This document shows, one piece after another, positions 1-8,786 of a stretch of 64,000 bases of DNA. The notes under the pieces were generated by a model. That model saw only the letters and a program-made list of their open reading frames with translations, had not been told where the DNA came from and did not search any database. The first letter of the stretch is position 1; every line of letters starts with the position of its first letter. Position numbers and translations under genes: made by a program. The DNA comes from JBHJHP01 sp042219825 (GTDB lineage: Bacteria; Bacteroidota; Bacteroidia; Bacteroidales; UBA5342): contig NZ_JBHJHQ010000002.1 in assembly GCF_042219825.1 (NCBI RefSeq), positions 248,001 to 312,000 of the forward strand. Reading direction: 5' to 3'.

Positions 1-323
1 AGGAAATATCGGATGCGCATCATTCGGGGAAACATACCACGACTTTTTCTGAAATGCATGCCTTAAAGCTTGGCGGTTACATTATTGACACACCCGGTAT
101 TCGCGGTTTTGGAACGATTGATTTTGAGCGTAATGAAATATACCATTTCTTTCCAGAGATCTTTAAAGTAGCTGCAAAGTGTAAATATCATAACTGTATT
201 CATGTTGAAGAACCCGGATGTGCGGTGAAAGAAGCGGTGGAAGAAGGGGAGATTAGTTATTCCAGGTACGTGAGTTACCTGAATATACTTGAGGATCCGG
301 ATGACAATAAATACAGGGTTTAA
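1..323 (+). CDS. rsgA: Ribosome small subunit-dependent GTPase A, 3' part
   Basis: Only the C-terminal ~107 residues are in the window; the frame is open from base 3 and runs off the left edge. RsgA is a circularly permuted GTPase that assists late 30S subunit maturation. Visible marks are a GKHTTT stretch (P-loop/switch I region), IIDTPGIRGFG (the DTPG G3 motif, placed after G1 as circular permutation requires) and the C-terminal zinc knuckle CKYHNCIHVEEPGC (Cys-x4-Cys-x-His-x5-Cys). The histidine kinase gene follows after 28 bases and may be cotranscribed. Family assignment is firm; an ATG at base 54 is internal, not the start. Confidence 0.95.
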   Translation, partial: EISDAHHSGKHTTTFSEMHALKLGGYIIDTPGIRGFGTIDFERNEIYHFFPEIFKVAAKCKYHNCIHVEEPGCAVKEAVEEGEISYSRYVSYLNILEDPDDNKYRV

Positions 324-351
324 CCGTTGAAAATTATTAAACACTTCTGAA

Positions 352-1521
352 ATGAAGACGATATATGATACCAAAACCCGCTTGAAATTATTCCTGATGG
401 TTTTTGCAGGCCTTATTGTGGTAGCTTCCATGATCTTCTCCAATCTACTTGCCAAAAGGTTATCCATTGAAGAACGAAAAAAAATGGAGCTTACTGCTGA
501 AGCTTATAAGATGCTTTCAGAAACGGATGAAACGGTTAATTTAAGCCTTATCCTAACCGTTTTACAGAATAATACCACTATTCCATTGATCATTATTTAT
601 CACGATACCATCTCTACATTTGCTAATATCAGAATTCCGGAAAATGTAAATCAGGAAGTCTTTCTGAAGAAAAAGGCAGTGCAGTTTGCTGAAAAGAAGG
701 AGCCTATTCAATTGGAGACCCAGACTGAAACCGGTCTTTTTGAGTTGACACTATATTATAACGATTCAATTTTATTGAAGCAGTTGCAATACTATCCTTA
801 TGTACAGTTAGGCCTTATTGCATTCTTTTTTGTGATGGCCTACCTGGCATTTTCGTTTTCAAAAAAAGCTGAGGAGAACCAGGTGTGGGTAGGACTCTCA
901 AAAGAAACAGCGCATCAGTTGGGTACTCCTTTATCTTCGCTTATGGCCTGGACCGAATTAATGAAAACAGGAAGCTTTAACCCGGAGATGATTCCGGAGA
1001 TGGAGAAGGACCTGAACCGGTTGAATATGGTGACAGAACGGTTTTCTAAAATCGGATCAATGCCTTCGCTTGAACAGCATAACTATACCATCCTGCTATT
1101 GGATGCTCTGGCCTATATGAGAAGCCGTACATCGAAAAAAATTAATATAATAAGTGAAATTGACCAGAGTGCATTTATACCGGTAGAAGTGAACCGACCG
1201 TTGTTTGAATGGGTCATTGAGAATATCATTAAAAATGCTATTGATGCCACAACAGGTGTGGGTGAAATTTCCATTGTAATGAAGCAAAAAGAAGATATGG
1301 TTATAACCGATTTTACGGATAACGGTAAAGGAATTCCCAAAAAGAGATTCAAAACCATATTTAATCCGGGCTTTACAACTAAAAAAAGAGGATGGGGGCT
1401 TGGATTATCACTGACTAAGCGTATTGTGGAAAATTATCACCATGGAAAAATCTTCGTAAAATGGTCGGAACTGGATAAGGGAACAACGATACGCGTGATA
1501 TTGCCAATACTTAAATCCTGA
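352..1521 (+). CDS. Membrane sensor histidine kinase
   Basis: 389 residues. Two membrane segments (about residues 12-33 and 150-168) enclose a short periplasmic sensor region with no recognisable domain. There is no clear HAMP or PAS domain. The H-box reads KETAHQLGTPLSSL with His188, followed by an N-box ENIIKNAIDA, G1 box DNGKGIP and G2 box GWGLGLSL. It should autophosphorylate and pass phosphate to a response regulator, but no regulator gene is adjacent. The HQLGTPLSSL box is a variant I associate with Bacteroidota kinases. It lies 28 bases after rsgA in the same direction, so it is probably in its operon; the signal sensed cannot be read from sequence. Confidence 0.9.
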   Translation: MKTIYDTKTRLKLFLMVFAGLIVVASMIFSNLLAKRLSIEERKKMELTAEAYKMLSETDETVNLSLILTVLQNNTTIPLIIIYHDTISTFANIRIPENVNQEVFLKKKAVQFAEKKEPIQLETQTETGLFELTLYYNDSILLKQLQYYPYVQLGLIAFFFVMAYLAFSFSKKAEENQVWVGLSKETAHQLGTPLSSLMAWTELMKTGSFNPEMIPEMEKDLNRLNMVTERFSKIGSMPSLEQHNYTILLLDALAYMRSRTSKKINIISEIDQSAFIPVEVNRPLFEWVIENIIKNAIDATTGVGEISIVMKQKEDMVITDFTDNGKGIPKKRFKTIFNPGFTTKKRGWGLGLSLTKRIVENYHHGKIFVKWSELDKGTTIRVILPILKS

Positions 1522-1572
1522 TGCTGAGCGGTAAATTTCAACTATTTAAGCAAAAAAGAAACTATTTTTTTA

Positions 1573-1599
1573 TTTGTTGATGTTATTTTTATAATTTTG
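1573..1599 (+). promoter_or_regulatory. Candidate Bacteroidota promoter for DUF177-rpmF
   Basis: TAATTTTG at 1592-1599 matches the TAnnTTTG -7 consensus exactly. The only upstream TTTG (1573-1576) is 15 bases away, shorter than the usual 19-21, so the -33 assignment is weak. The box lies 21 bases before the TTG start at 1621, giving a very short leader. Confidence 0.5.
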
Positions 1600-1620
1600 C
1601 AGGGTTTTTAAACAGGGGAC

Positions 1621-2133
1621 TTGAAGAGGCTGGAAGAATATATTATCCCTCTAAAGGGTTTGGAAAGCGGAAAACAGGAGTTGATGTTCCATGTTGAGAA
1701 GACGTTCATTGAGTGTTTTGATGATGACGAAATTTCGGATTCAGATGTTGATGTAATACTGTTGATTACAAAAACAACACGGACATTTGAGTTGCACTTT
1801 AAATTAAAAGGAACAGTTCATGTACCGTGTGACCGGTGTCTGGATGAAATGGATTTAAAAATTAAGGGAGAATTTAATCTTTACCTGAAATACGGAGAGG
1901 AATTCAGTGAAATTGACGATGAAGTAATAATCATACCAAGGGAAGAAGGATTTTTTGATCTTTCATCGTATGTGTATGAATTTGTTAAACTGAGCATTCC
2001 GATTTCCAAATTTCATAAAAAAGGAGAATGTAATCCCGAAATGTTATCACGGATCATTAAAACGAAAAAAGAAAAAAAACAGGAAATTGATCCTCGTTGG
2101 GAAGCTTTAAAAAAATTAGGTAATAACAATTAA
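1621..2133 (+). CDS. DUF177 (YceD-like) protein
   Basis: 170 residues. The DUF177/YceD family is linked to 23S rRNA accumulation and nearly always precedes rpmF, as here (14 bases apart). The family signature CDRCLDEMDL, a Cys-x2-Cys pair, lies near residue 73, and the acidic C-terminal half ends in a Lys-rich tail. The start is a TTG at 1621: an in-frame TAA occurs at 1609-1611 and the next Met is 21 residues inside, so no upstream ATG is possible. The -7 box at 1592-1599 fits this start. Family call is good; biochemical role is from the family, not from this sequence. Confidence 0.88.
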   Translation: MKRLEEYIIPLKGLESGKQELMFHVEKTFIECFDDDEISDSDVDVILLITKTTRTFELHFKLKGTVHVPCDRCLDEMDLKIKGEFNLYLKYGEEFSEIDDEVIIIPREEGFFDLSSYVYEFVKLSIPISKFHKKGECNPEMLSRIIKTKKEKKQEIDPRWEALKKLGNNN

Positions 2134-2147
2134 ATAAATTTGGAAAA

Positions 2148-2333
2148 ATGGCACATCCAAAACACAAAACATCGAAGACAAGAAGGGATAAAAGAAGAAC
2201 GCATTACAAAGCTGAGATGCCAACTTTAGCAGTATGCCCTAATTGTGGCGCATCACATGTTTATCACACTGTGTGTGGTGAATGTGGTTACTACAGAGGT
2301 AGACTGGCTGTTGAGAAAGCAGTTGATATGTAG
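2148..2333 (+). CDS. rpmF: 50S ribosomal protein L32
   Basis: 61 residues with the typical basic N-terminus (HPKHKTSKTRRDKRR) and a zinc ribbon made of CPNC and CGEC pairs, the usual four-cysteine L32 form. It is a component of the large ribosomal subunit. Position after DUF177 is the conserved order, and a clear intrinsic terminator follows, so fabH downstream likely depends on readthrough or its own promoter. Confidence 0.97.
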   Translation: MAHPKHKTSKTRRDKRRTHYKAEMPTLAVCPNCGASHVYHTVCGECGYYRGRLAVEKAVDM

Positions 2334-2354
2334 TATTAAGGCTATATAGCATAT

Positions 2355-2381
2355 GCCCTAACTCCGTTTAGGGCTTTTTTT
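2355..2381 (+). terminator. Rho-independent terminator after rpmF
   Basis: GCCCTAA (2355-2361), six-base loop, TTAGGGC (2368-2374), then seven T residues. Perfect 7-bp stem. Confidence 0.9.
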
Positions 2382-2409
2382 ATTTCATGGCAAACACTTT
2401 TATTTCAAG

Positions 2410-3420
2410 ATGAGTAATTTAAAAGCAATTATCACAGGCATCGAAACCTATCTGCCCGAATACCGTCTGACAAATGATGAGATAAGTCAAATGGTTGATA
2501 CCACTGATGAATGGATTATGACCAGGGTAGGTATTAAGGAAAGACGAATTCTTAAAGATAAAGATAAAGGATCTGCCTTTATGGGGGCCGAGGCCATAAA
2601 AAAGCTTTTAAAGAAAACGAATACAAAACCTGAAGAAATAGAACTGGTTGTTTGTGCAACTACAACGCCGGATCACCCGTTCCCGTCTACAGCATCCACA
2701 ATTCTCGATTTGGCAGGATTAACAAATGCTTACGGTTTTGATATCATGGCAGCATGTTCCGGATTTTTGTTTGGACTGGATACTGCAACACAGTATATCG
2801 TATCAGGTAAGCATAAAAAAGTTATCCTGGTAGGGTCCGATAAAATGTCGGCCATAACCAACTACAAGGACAGAACTACATGTCCGTTGTTTGGTGATGC
2901 AGCCGGGGCTGTTTTAATGGAACCTTCAACTGAAGAAGGAATTGGTATACTGGATACGGATTTACATGTAGATGGAAGCGGATTGAAGCATCTGCAAATG
3001 AAAGCAGGTGGTTCGGTACGTCCGGCATCACACGAAACGGTGGATAATGATGAGCATTACGTTTACCAGGAAGGACGGCATGTATTTAAGCATGCGGTTT
3101 CGAATATGGCTGAAGTTTCTGTAAACATGATGAAAAAACACAATATCAAATCAGAAGAACTGACATGGCTTGTGCCTCATCAGGCAAATATGCGCATTAT
3201 AGAAGCTACTGCCTACCATATGGGAATTAATAAGGATCAGGTAATGATTAATATTGAAAAGTATGGTAACACTACTTCTGCCACATTGCCATTATGTTTG
3301 TGGGAATGGGAAAAGCAGCTCAAAAAGGGTGATAAAATAATCCTGGCAACGTTTGGTGCAGGTTTTACCTGGGGCGCTGGTTACCTGGTGTGGGCTTATG
3401 ACGGTGATAAAGTGAAATAG
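2410..3420 (+). CDS. fabH: 3-oxoacyl-ACP synthase III
   Basis: 336 residues, normal FabH length. It condenses acyl-CoA with malonyl-ACP to begin fatty acid synthesis in the cytoplasm. The Cys-His-Asn triad is visible: Cys116 in MAACSGF, His257 in VPHQANMR and Asn287 in KYGNTTSA. It follows rpmF as in many bacteria, although no plsX lies between them here. A strong terminator follows at 3444-3476. The primer preference (straight or branched acyl-CoA) cannot be told from these motifs. Confidence 0.95.
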   Translation: MSNLKAIITGIETYLPEYRLTNDEISQMVDTTDEWIMTRVGIKERRILKDKDKGSAFMGAEAIKKLLKKTNTKPEEIELVVCATTTPDHPFPSTASTILDLAGLTNAYGFDIMAACSGFLFGLDTATQYIVSGKHKKVILVGSDKMSAITNYKDRTTCPLFGDAAGAVLMEPSTEEGIGILDTDLHVDGSGLKHLQMKAGGSVRPASHETVDNDEHYVYQEGRHVFKHAVSNMAEVSVNMMKKHNIKSEELTWLVPHQANMRIIEATAYHMGINKDQVMINIEKYGNTTSATLPLCLWEWEKQLKKGDKIILATFGAGFTWGAGYLVWAYDGDKVK

Positions 3421-3443
3421 TTGATGGTATAAAATATTACAGT

Positions 3444-3476
3444 AAAGGGCAGCCATTTGGTTGCCCTTTGTTTTTT
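3444..3476 (+). terminator. Rho-independent terminator after fabH
   Basis: AAAGGGCA (3444-3451) and TGCCCTTT (3462-3469) form a perfect 8-bp stem with a 10-base loop, followed by G and six T residues. Confidence 0.88.
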
Positions 3477-3494
3477 CCGGATAAATACAACATT

Positions 3495-3776
3495 TTAGTG
3501 GTGTCCGATTTCTCCTTCTTTAAAAAGGTTCTCTCTTAATTCATTATCCCAACCATCCATGTTACGTCTTAACCATTCCAATGTCATACAGGCATGTTCC
3601 ATTTCTTCTTCCATATTGTGCTTCAGGATATTTTTCAATGATTTATCCTTTTCCACATCATAGCGTTGATTATACCAGTCAACAGCTTCAATTTCTTCTT
3701 TTAAACTGTTTAATGCTCGGGTTAACGATCTTGCTTTTTCACTTAAAGATTCAGCGGGTTCGTGATAATCACTCAT
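3495..3776 (-). CDS. Encapsulated-ferritin-like (EncFtn) protein, orphan
   Basis: 93 residues. The stretch from about 24 to 72 (LKEEIEAVDWYNQR ... EEEMEHACMTLEWLRR) matches the EncFtn family, two-helix ferritin-like proteins that dimerise to build a ferroxidase centre. By comparison with the Rhodospirillum rubrum protein from memory, metal ligands correspond to Glu28, Glu58 and His61, with Trp34-Tyr35 also conserved. EncFtn normally works inside an encapsulin shell encoded next to it or fused to it. No shell gene is in this window, and the C-terminus (LFKEGEIGHH) has no recognisable shell-targeting peptide. It has an unusually strong Shine-Dalgarno site for this genome. Family call is good; encapsulation is unproven. 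Confidence 0.88.
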   Translation of the reverse strand: MSDYHEPAESLSEKARSLTRALNSLKEEIEAVDWYNQRYDVEKDKSLKNILKHNMEEEMEHACMTLEWLRRNMDGWDNELRENLFKEGEIGHH

Positions 3777-3783
3777 TTTTTAG

Positions 3784-3790
3784 CCTCCTT
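3784..3790 (-). promoter_or_regulatory. Strong Shine-Dalgarno site of the EncFtn-like gene
   Basis: On the minus strand AAGGAGG lies seven bases before the ATG at 3776. Such sites are rare in this window, where most genes lack any purine-rich site. Confidence 0.8.
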
Positions 3791-3910
3791 TTTTATTGGG
3801 TTTAATATAATTTTATAAATAAGAGCCATTGATTCTAATATTAGGTTCTTAAAAATAACAAATTAACCAGGTACTAAAAAGTATATATGTCAGTTTTAAA
3901 TAACAGCAGC

Positions 3911-6346
3911 TTAATTTTTTAAAAATGTATGAAGAACATGTATTAAAACAGCCTCTTTGATAGGTTTTGAAAGATATTCATTACAACCTGCTTCAATACT
4001 CCTTTCCCTGTCACTTTCAAATGCATAAGCTGTCTGTGCAATTATGGGTATATTAATTTGTTTTTCACGAATTAATCTGGTTGCCGCCAGGCCATCCATT
4101 ACGGGCATAAGAATATCCATAAGTACCAGCTTTATCGTTGGATCATTCAGTATTAATTTTATGGCTTCTTCACCACTTTCAGCACGGCTGACTTTCAGGT
4201 TATAGTTAGACAGAATCTCACAGAGATAACTGAACGAAATGAGGTCATCTTCGGCAATTAAAATGTGTTCTCCATCAAATGCAAGCGGTAGAGTAGTTTC
4301 TTTTTTTGAAGTTACCCTGGCTTTTACCACTTTATTGTTGGGAATGCTAAAACTGAATGTAGAGCCAATTCCGGGAACCGACGTAAGATACATACGGCCT
4401 CCTAATAGCTCTACATAAGCTTTTGCGATAGACAAACCAAGGCCGGTGCCACCATATATTTTTTCGGTTGATCCGGATGCCTGTCTGAAACGTTCAAAAA
4501 TAATCTCATGATCCTTCTCCGATATACCAATACCTGTATCCTGTACATGAAATACAATTTCATTCCCTTTTTCTTCAAAACCAAATTCAACCTTACCTTT
4601 ATGTGTGAATTTCAGGGCATTATTAATGAGGTTCAACAGTATTTGTCGTAGACGGACAACATCAGAATATACATAATGGTCTTTTTCCGGAATTTTAGCA
4701 TCAAGTATGATTTGTCCTTCTTTTTGTTTTAATTTCATTTGTGGTTCAAATATGCCATATACTTCCTGAAGCAGTTCCGTCAGGTTTGTTTCACCAATTG
4801 TTGTTCTGATTTCTCCTGCGTCTATTTTGGAAATGTCAATTATGTCGTTGATCAGTTCCAGAAGATGGTCTCCGCTGGAAATAATGTATTCCGAATATTT
4901 TTGTATTTCTTCCTGATTCAGGTCTTTATCATGCAGAAAAGATGCAAAGCCAACGATGGCATTCATTGGGGTCCTGATTTCGTGGCTCATATTTGCGAGA
5001 AAAGCGGATTTTAAACGATCACTTTCTTCAGCTTTTTCCTTTGCCTTTAATAATTCCTTTTCTGAATTTTTGCGATCGGTGATATCCTGATGTGTCCCAA
5101 ATACCCACTCAGGTTTCCCGTCTTTGGTTCTTGAAATAACCTGACCTCTATCCTGAATCCATATCCAGTTTCCGTTTTTATGTTTTACTCTGACTTCGAC
5201 ATTATAAAACTCATCTTCGCCACTGAAATGTCGGAGTAATATCTCCTCACTTTTAGCAACATCATCCGGATGAATAATTTTCTCCCATGTTTTTATTGAA
5301 ACAGGTTCTAACTCTTTTAGCGTATATCCGATTATATTTGCCCAACGTTCATTGAATATTGTCTCTCCTGTCTGAACATTCCATTCCCAGGTGCCCGTAT
5401 TCGTGCTTTTAATCAAGTGCAACAATCTTTCTTTCTGGCTGTTAATTTCCTCTTCTGCCTTTATTTTGTTCAGAGCAATTCCAACAATGTTTACGAAGGT
5501 CTTAACCTCTTCAGTATTTTCAAGATCCCTGTTTTTATCATAAAATAATATAAAGTCTCCTAAAACATTATTTTCGTGCCTGATTTGAACAGAATAGATA
5601 TTAACAAGCCCCAACATTTTATTAACCGACTTATATAACATGGGAGGAATCTGACCGTCAACAAGTTCATCCATTGAAACTTTTTTCAGATTTTCACCAC
5701 TTACAATTTCAGCCAGTTTGCCAGGGGTAATATTCCATTGCTTGTTTTGCAACGAATATCCAAATTTATTATATACCTTGTTTATTTGGTCTGTCAAGCC
5801 GCAGACTGCTTTATGCTCTATTTTTGTCTGATCATCAGAATATAAATTGAATATGGCATATTTAGCTCCTGATAGTTTAAGAAGGTTTTCTGTAATTTCT
5901 ATGTAGTTGATTGTCCTGTTATTTGTGGATAGCATGTTGCGGGATAATTCTAATATGAGTGCGTCATTTTCAAGCTGTTGTTTATCTTTCGTGATATCGG
6001 TAAAGTAAGTTACAAAATATTCTTTTTTAGGAGAATACACGCTGACTCTGTACCACTTACTCAAAACAATGGAATACTGTTCAAATTCTTTTGATGTCTG
6101 ATTAATCGCTATATCGCCATAGAAACTGATCCAGTCAAATTTATCGTTGCTGATGCCAGGAAGAACTTGTGTGACAGTTTTTCCTGTAATTTTTTTTGCT
6201 GACATACCAGTCAATTCTTCAAATTTTTTATTAACCTCAATAAACTGATAGTCAACAGGATTATTTATTTCGTCTAGAATTATTCTGTGTAGTGCATAAC
6301 CAAAAGGAGCTTCGGTAAAATCAGATGCAAATATCTTCTCGTTCAT
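3911..6346 (-). CDS. PAS/GAF hybrid sensor histidine kinase-response regulator
   Basis: 811 residues with no membrane segment. Order: PAS (about 10-120), GAF-like region (130-295), second PAS (310-428, with FNERWANIIGYT and HPDDV), HisKA with H-box SHEIRTPMNAI (His455), HATPase with DTGIGI and GGTGLGLSI (560-670), and a C-terminal receiver domain (692-811) with phospho-acceptor Asp744 in LMDILMP and Lys794 in YLSKP. It is a cytoplasmic hybrid kinase able to phosphorylate its own receiver; output would need an external phosphotransfer protein or protein-protein signalling. No partner lies nearby. A 320-base non-coding stretch separates it from the next gene. Confidence 0.93.
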   Translation of the reverse strand: MNEKIFASDFTEAPFGYALHRIILDEINNPVDYQFIEVNKKFEELTGMSAKKITGKTVTQVLPGISNDKFDWISFYGDIAINQTSKEFEQYSIVLSKWYRVSVYSPKKEYFVTYFTDITKDKQQLENDALILELSRNMLSTNNRTINYIEITENLLKLSGAKYAIFNLYSDDQTKIEHKAVCGLTDQINKVYNKFGYSLQNKQWNITPGKLAEIVSGENLKKVSMDELVDGQIPPMLYKSVNKMLGLVNIYSVQIRHENNVLGDFILFYDKNRDLENTEEVKTFVNIVGIALNKIKAEEEINSQKERLLHLIKSTNTGTWEWNVQTGETIFNERWANIIGYTLKELEPVSIKTWEKIIHPDDVAKSEEILLRHFSGEDEFYNVEVRVKHKNGNWIWIQDRGQVISRTKDGKPEWVFGTHQDITDRKNSEKELLKAKEKAEESDRLKSAFLANMSHEIRTPMNAIVGFASFLHDKDLNQEEIQKYSEYIISSGDHLLELINDIIDISKIDAGEIRTTIGETNLTELLQEVYGIFEPQMKLKQKEGQIILDAKIPEKDHYVYSDVVRLRQILLNLINNALKFTHKGKVEFGFEEKGNEIVFHVQDTGIGISEKDHEIIFERFRQASGSTEKIYGGTGLGLSIAKAYVELLGGRMYLTSVPGIGSTFSFSIPNNKVVKARVTSKKETTLPLAFDGEHILIAEDDLISFSYLCEILSNYNLKVSRAESGEEAIKLILNDPTIKLVLMDILMPVMDGLAATRLIREKQINIPIIAQTAYAFESDRERSIEAGCNEYLSKPIKEAVLIHVLHTFLKN

Positions 6347-6669
6347 CAGAAATTTAAATTTTATAGCACATTAATGACATTAGTACCAAACCATAACTCT
6401 CCTAACTTACACTAATATAAACACATATATATGAGTTAAAATTTAGTTAACGTTAAACATAAAAATAAATATGGATATTTCAAATTAACAGGTATTATTC
6501 AGCCTCAGTCTATATAGTACAATTGCCCGGTTATTGCATCCAAATTATTCAAATCATGTTTTTGTGTAAACGATGGTTGACGAACTGTAAAATGCTGTTT
6601 TAAAATTTTTTACAAATAGGATCCAGATAAACTTAAAGAAATAAAAGGAGTTGATATTAACAGTGAAGT
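6347..6669. other. AT-rich intergenic stretch
   Basis: No convincing ORF, RNA gene or repeat seen. It separates two minus-strand genes and presumably carries the promoter of the hybrid kinase on the minus strand, but no exact TAnnTTTG box was found. Confidence 0.4.
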
Positions 6670-7143
6670 TTATTTTGGTTGCCCTATATTTTCAAGAAGT
6701 TCTTTGAATTTGATATTGCGGAAATCAAATATTTTCATCAGTGTACGTCTGACAAAAAGTAAGTGTGCCAGATGTCCTAAAATGCCGAAAGGGAGCTGGT
6801 AATGTACTTTGTCAATAATTTTCACCCCATCTTCAATTTCTTCTAATGCATGATAATGATACCACAACTTATAGGGACCCACACGTTGCTCGTCCACAAA
6901 AGTAAAAGGTTCCCGGATGTGTTTAATTTCGGTGAGCCAGTCGGTAATACCTAATACGGGAATTTTTACCCTGTAGGCTATGGTAAGCCCATTAAACATT
7001 TTATCAGGCAGATCCGAAACGATTCTGAAATCCATATCTGCCGGAGTAATCAGATTCAGATTTTCCGGGTTGCGTATAAATTCCCAGGCTTCTTCAAGAG
7101 ACGCTTTGACGACAACGGATTTGTTTATGGTATGAAAACGCAT
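6670..7143 (-). CDS. SRPBCC (START-like) family protein
   Basis: 157 residues, a single SRPBCC/polyketide-cyclase-like helix-grip domain: N-terminal beta strand HTINKSVVVKAS, then LEEAWEFIRNPENLNLITP, a fingerprint common in these proteins. Such domains bind hydrophobic ligands; the ligand is unknown. No signal peptide. The gene is divergent from the flavodoxin/ferredoxin gene at 7254 with about 110 bases between the starts. Family call is reasonable; no specific function can be supported. Confidence 0.8.
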   Translation of the reverse strand: MRFHTINKSVVVKASLEEAWEFIRNPENLNLITPADMDFRIVSDLPDKMFNGLTIAYRVKIPVLGITDWLTEIKHIREPFTFVDEQRVGPYKLWYHYHALEEIEDGVKIIDKVHYQLPFGILGHLAHLLFVRRTLMKIFDFRNIKFKELLENIGQPK

Positions 7144-7253
7144 TGTTAACAGATTATTTGATACATAAACCTGTGTATGGTATAAAAAGTTCTGAATTTT
7201 ATTAATTTTAGTACTTTATAAATCTGTGGAACATTAAGTTAAACCGTTTGGGA

Positions 7254-8342
7254 ATGAGTGCATCACCAGATTATAAAGAAAAGATAGTTGATCTGTTTTG
7301 GTTTTCGGGAACAGGAAATGCAAAAAGAGTTTCTGAATGGGTCTCAGAGGTTGCATCTCAAAACGGGTTTGAGGTAATTCAACAAAATCTTGGTTCATCG
7401 GAACGGCACATAATTCCAGGCATTGAACCTGGTTCTTACATCGGGTTTATATCGCCGACACATGGATTTAATTATCCACCACTGATGGTAAAATACATTT
7501 TCAGATTTCCCCGTAATCCAGGCGACTGTCATGTATTTTTGATGAACACGAGAGCGGGCGTTATGCTAAATCGGTGGTTTCTACCCGGTGTGAGTGGAAT
7601 TGCCCTGTTGCTTGCTGCATTGGTGCTATGGCTTAAGGGGTATAAAATAGCAGGCATGCGTTCCATTGATTTACCATCAAACTGGATATCCCTGCATCCG
7701 GGTCTCCGGGAAAAAGCTATATTGAAAATTCATCACCGTTGTGAAAAAAAAACAGAAGATTTTGCACACAAGATACTGAAAGGCAAAAAGGTGTACAGGT
7801 CCTTGCTCGATCTTCCGGTTGATCTGATTCTAACTCCGGTCGCTTTGGCATATTATTTTGTAGGAAGGTTTTTTATTGCCAAAACCTTTGTGGCTACAAA
7901 AAGTTGTGATAATTGCGGATTGTGTCATAAAAATTGTCCGGTTAATGCCATAAAATTAGTTAATAACCGGCCATTCTGGACTGTGAAATGTGAGAGTTGT
8001 ATGCAATGCATGAATGCCTGTCCAAAACGGGCCATTGAAACTGCTCACGGAATGGTAGTTGGTGTAATTACGCTCACTAATACGGCTGTGGTTACACTGC
8101 TGCTTGGTTTGTTACAGCGGATTGGGATAACTTTACCGGGATTTATTACTGAAAACGGAACCATTTGGTTTCTGGTTCTTTCTGCTTTGTATATGGCAGT
8201 GATTATATTCACACATCGCGTTGTTCATTTTTTACAGCGTTTTAAGTGGTTCGATATAATCATTGAATATACCTCATTAACCAGACTAAAACTTTGGAAT
8301 CGATATCAGCCAGGAAAAATTCTTCGTAAAAATCAGTTTTAA
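7254..8342 (+). CDS. EFR1-type flavodoxin/ferredoxin membrane protein
   Basis: 362 residues from ATG 7254 (a TTG at 7248 is a weaker alternative). The N-terminus holds a flavodoxin-like phosphate-binding motif LFWFSGTGNAKRV. The middle has two 4Fe-4S motifs, CDNCGLCHKNCP and CESCMQCMNACP (about residues 217-262). Hydrophobic segments near 107-125 and two after the clusters (about 270-325) suggest membrane association. The domain order matches EFR1-family proteins, likely electron carriers between flavin and iron-sulphur partners. The redox partner is not apparent from neighbours. Confidence 0.85.
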   Translation: MSASPDYKEKIVDLFWFSGTGNAKRVSEWVSEVASQNGFEVIQQNLGSSERHIIPGIEPGSYIGFISPTHGFNYPPLMVKYIFRFPRNPGDCHVFLMNTRAGVMLNRWFLPGVSGIALLLAALVLWLKGYKIAGMRSIDLPSNWISLHPGLREKAILKIHHRCEKKTEDFAHKILKGKKVYRSLLDLPVDLILTPVALAYYFVGRFFIAKTFVATKSCDNCGLCHKNCPVNAIKLVNNRPFWTVKCESCMQCMNACPKRAIETAHGMVVGVITLTNTAVVTLLLGLLQRIGITLPGFITENGTIWFLVLSALYMAVIIFTHRVVHFLQRFKWFDIIIEYTSLTRLKLWNRYQPGKILRKNQF

Positions 8343-8387
8343 ATGCAACGCTTTTTGTCTTAATTTACACATTTAAGAAAACGCAAT

Positions 8388-8777
8388 ATGAAATATACAA
8401 TACCTCTTTTTATTATTTTGGCTTCAATATTTTTTTCATGTGATCCCAAAAACAGTTTGCCTGATCTTGATGGCGAATATGCCGGATCCTATACCCGTGG
8501 CGATTCAACAACAGCGATCACTTTAAGCATAAAAGATTTTACTTTTGAAGGTGGGAGTGAAGCAGCCCGGTTTCCTGCTATTTGTCATGGAACGGTTGGA
8601 TGGGATGATTATACCATTCAGTTTGATGATGAATGCGTCTGGACGGCTGATTTTGACTGGTCACTTATTTTGTCAGGTTCATACACCTATGCCTATTCAA
8701 AGGATAAACTCACTTTCTGGAGGGGAACGGGAGACAATTATGAACGTTATACGATTGAGAAGCTGAAAGAGGAGTAG
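8388..8777 (+). CDS. Small putative lipoprotein
   Basis: 129 residues with a lipoprotein signal (MKYTIPLFIILASIFFSC, lipidation Cys18). The mature part is a small beta-rich domain rich in Tyr, Trp and Asp (LDGEYAGSYTRGD, DDYTIQFDDECVW), suggesting a compact beta-barrel or sandwich. I do not recognise the family. It is convergent with the amidase gene, whose stop is 9 bases away. Confidence 0.7.
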   Translation: MKYTIPLFIILASIFFSCDPKNSLPDLDGEYAGSYTRGDSTTAITLSIKDFTFEGGSEAARFPAICHGTVGWDDYTIQFDDECVWTADFDWSLILSGSYTYAYSKDKLTFWRGTGDNYERYTIEKLKEE

Positions 8778-8786
8778 TTATTATAA

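Noticed and set aside
63..467. 134-residue minus-strand frame over rsgA and the kinase start
   Set aside because: Antisense shadow of two well-supported plus-strand genes.
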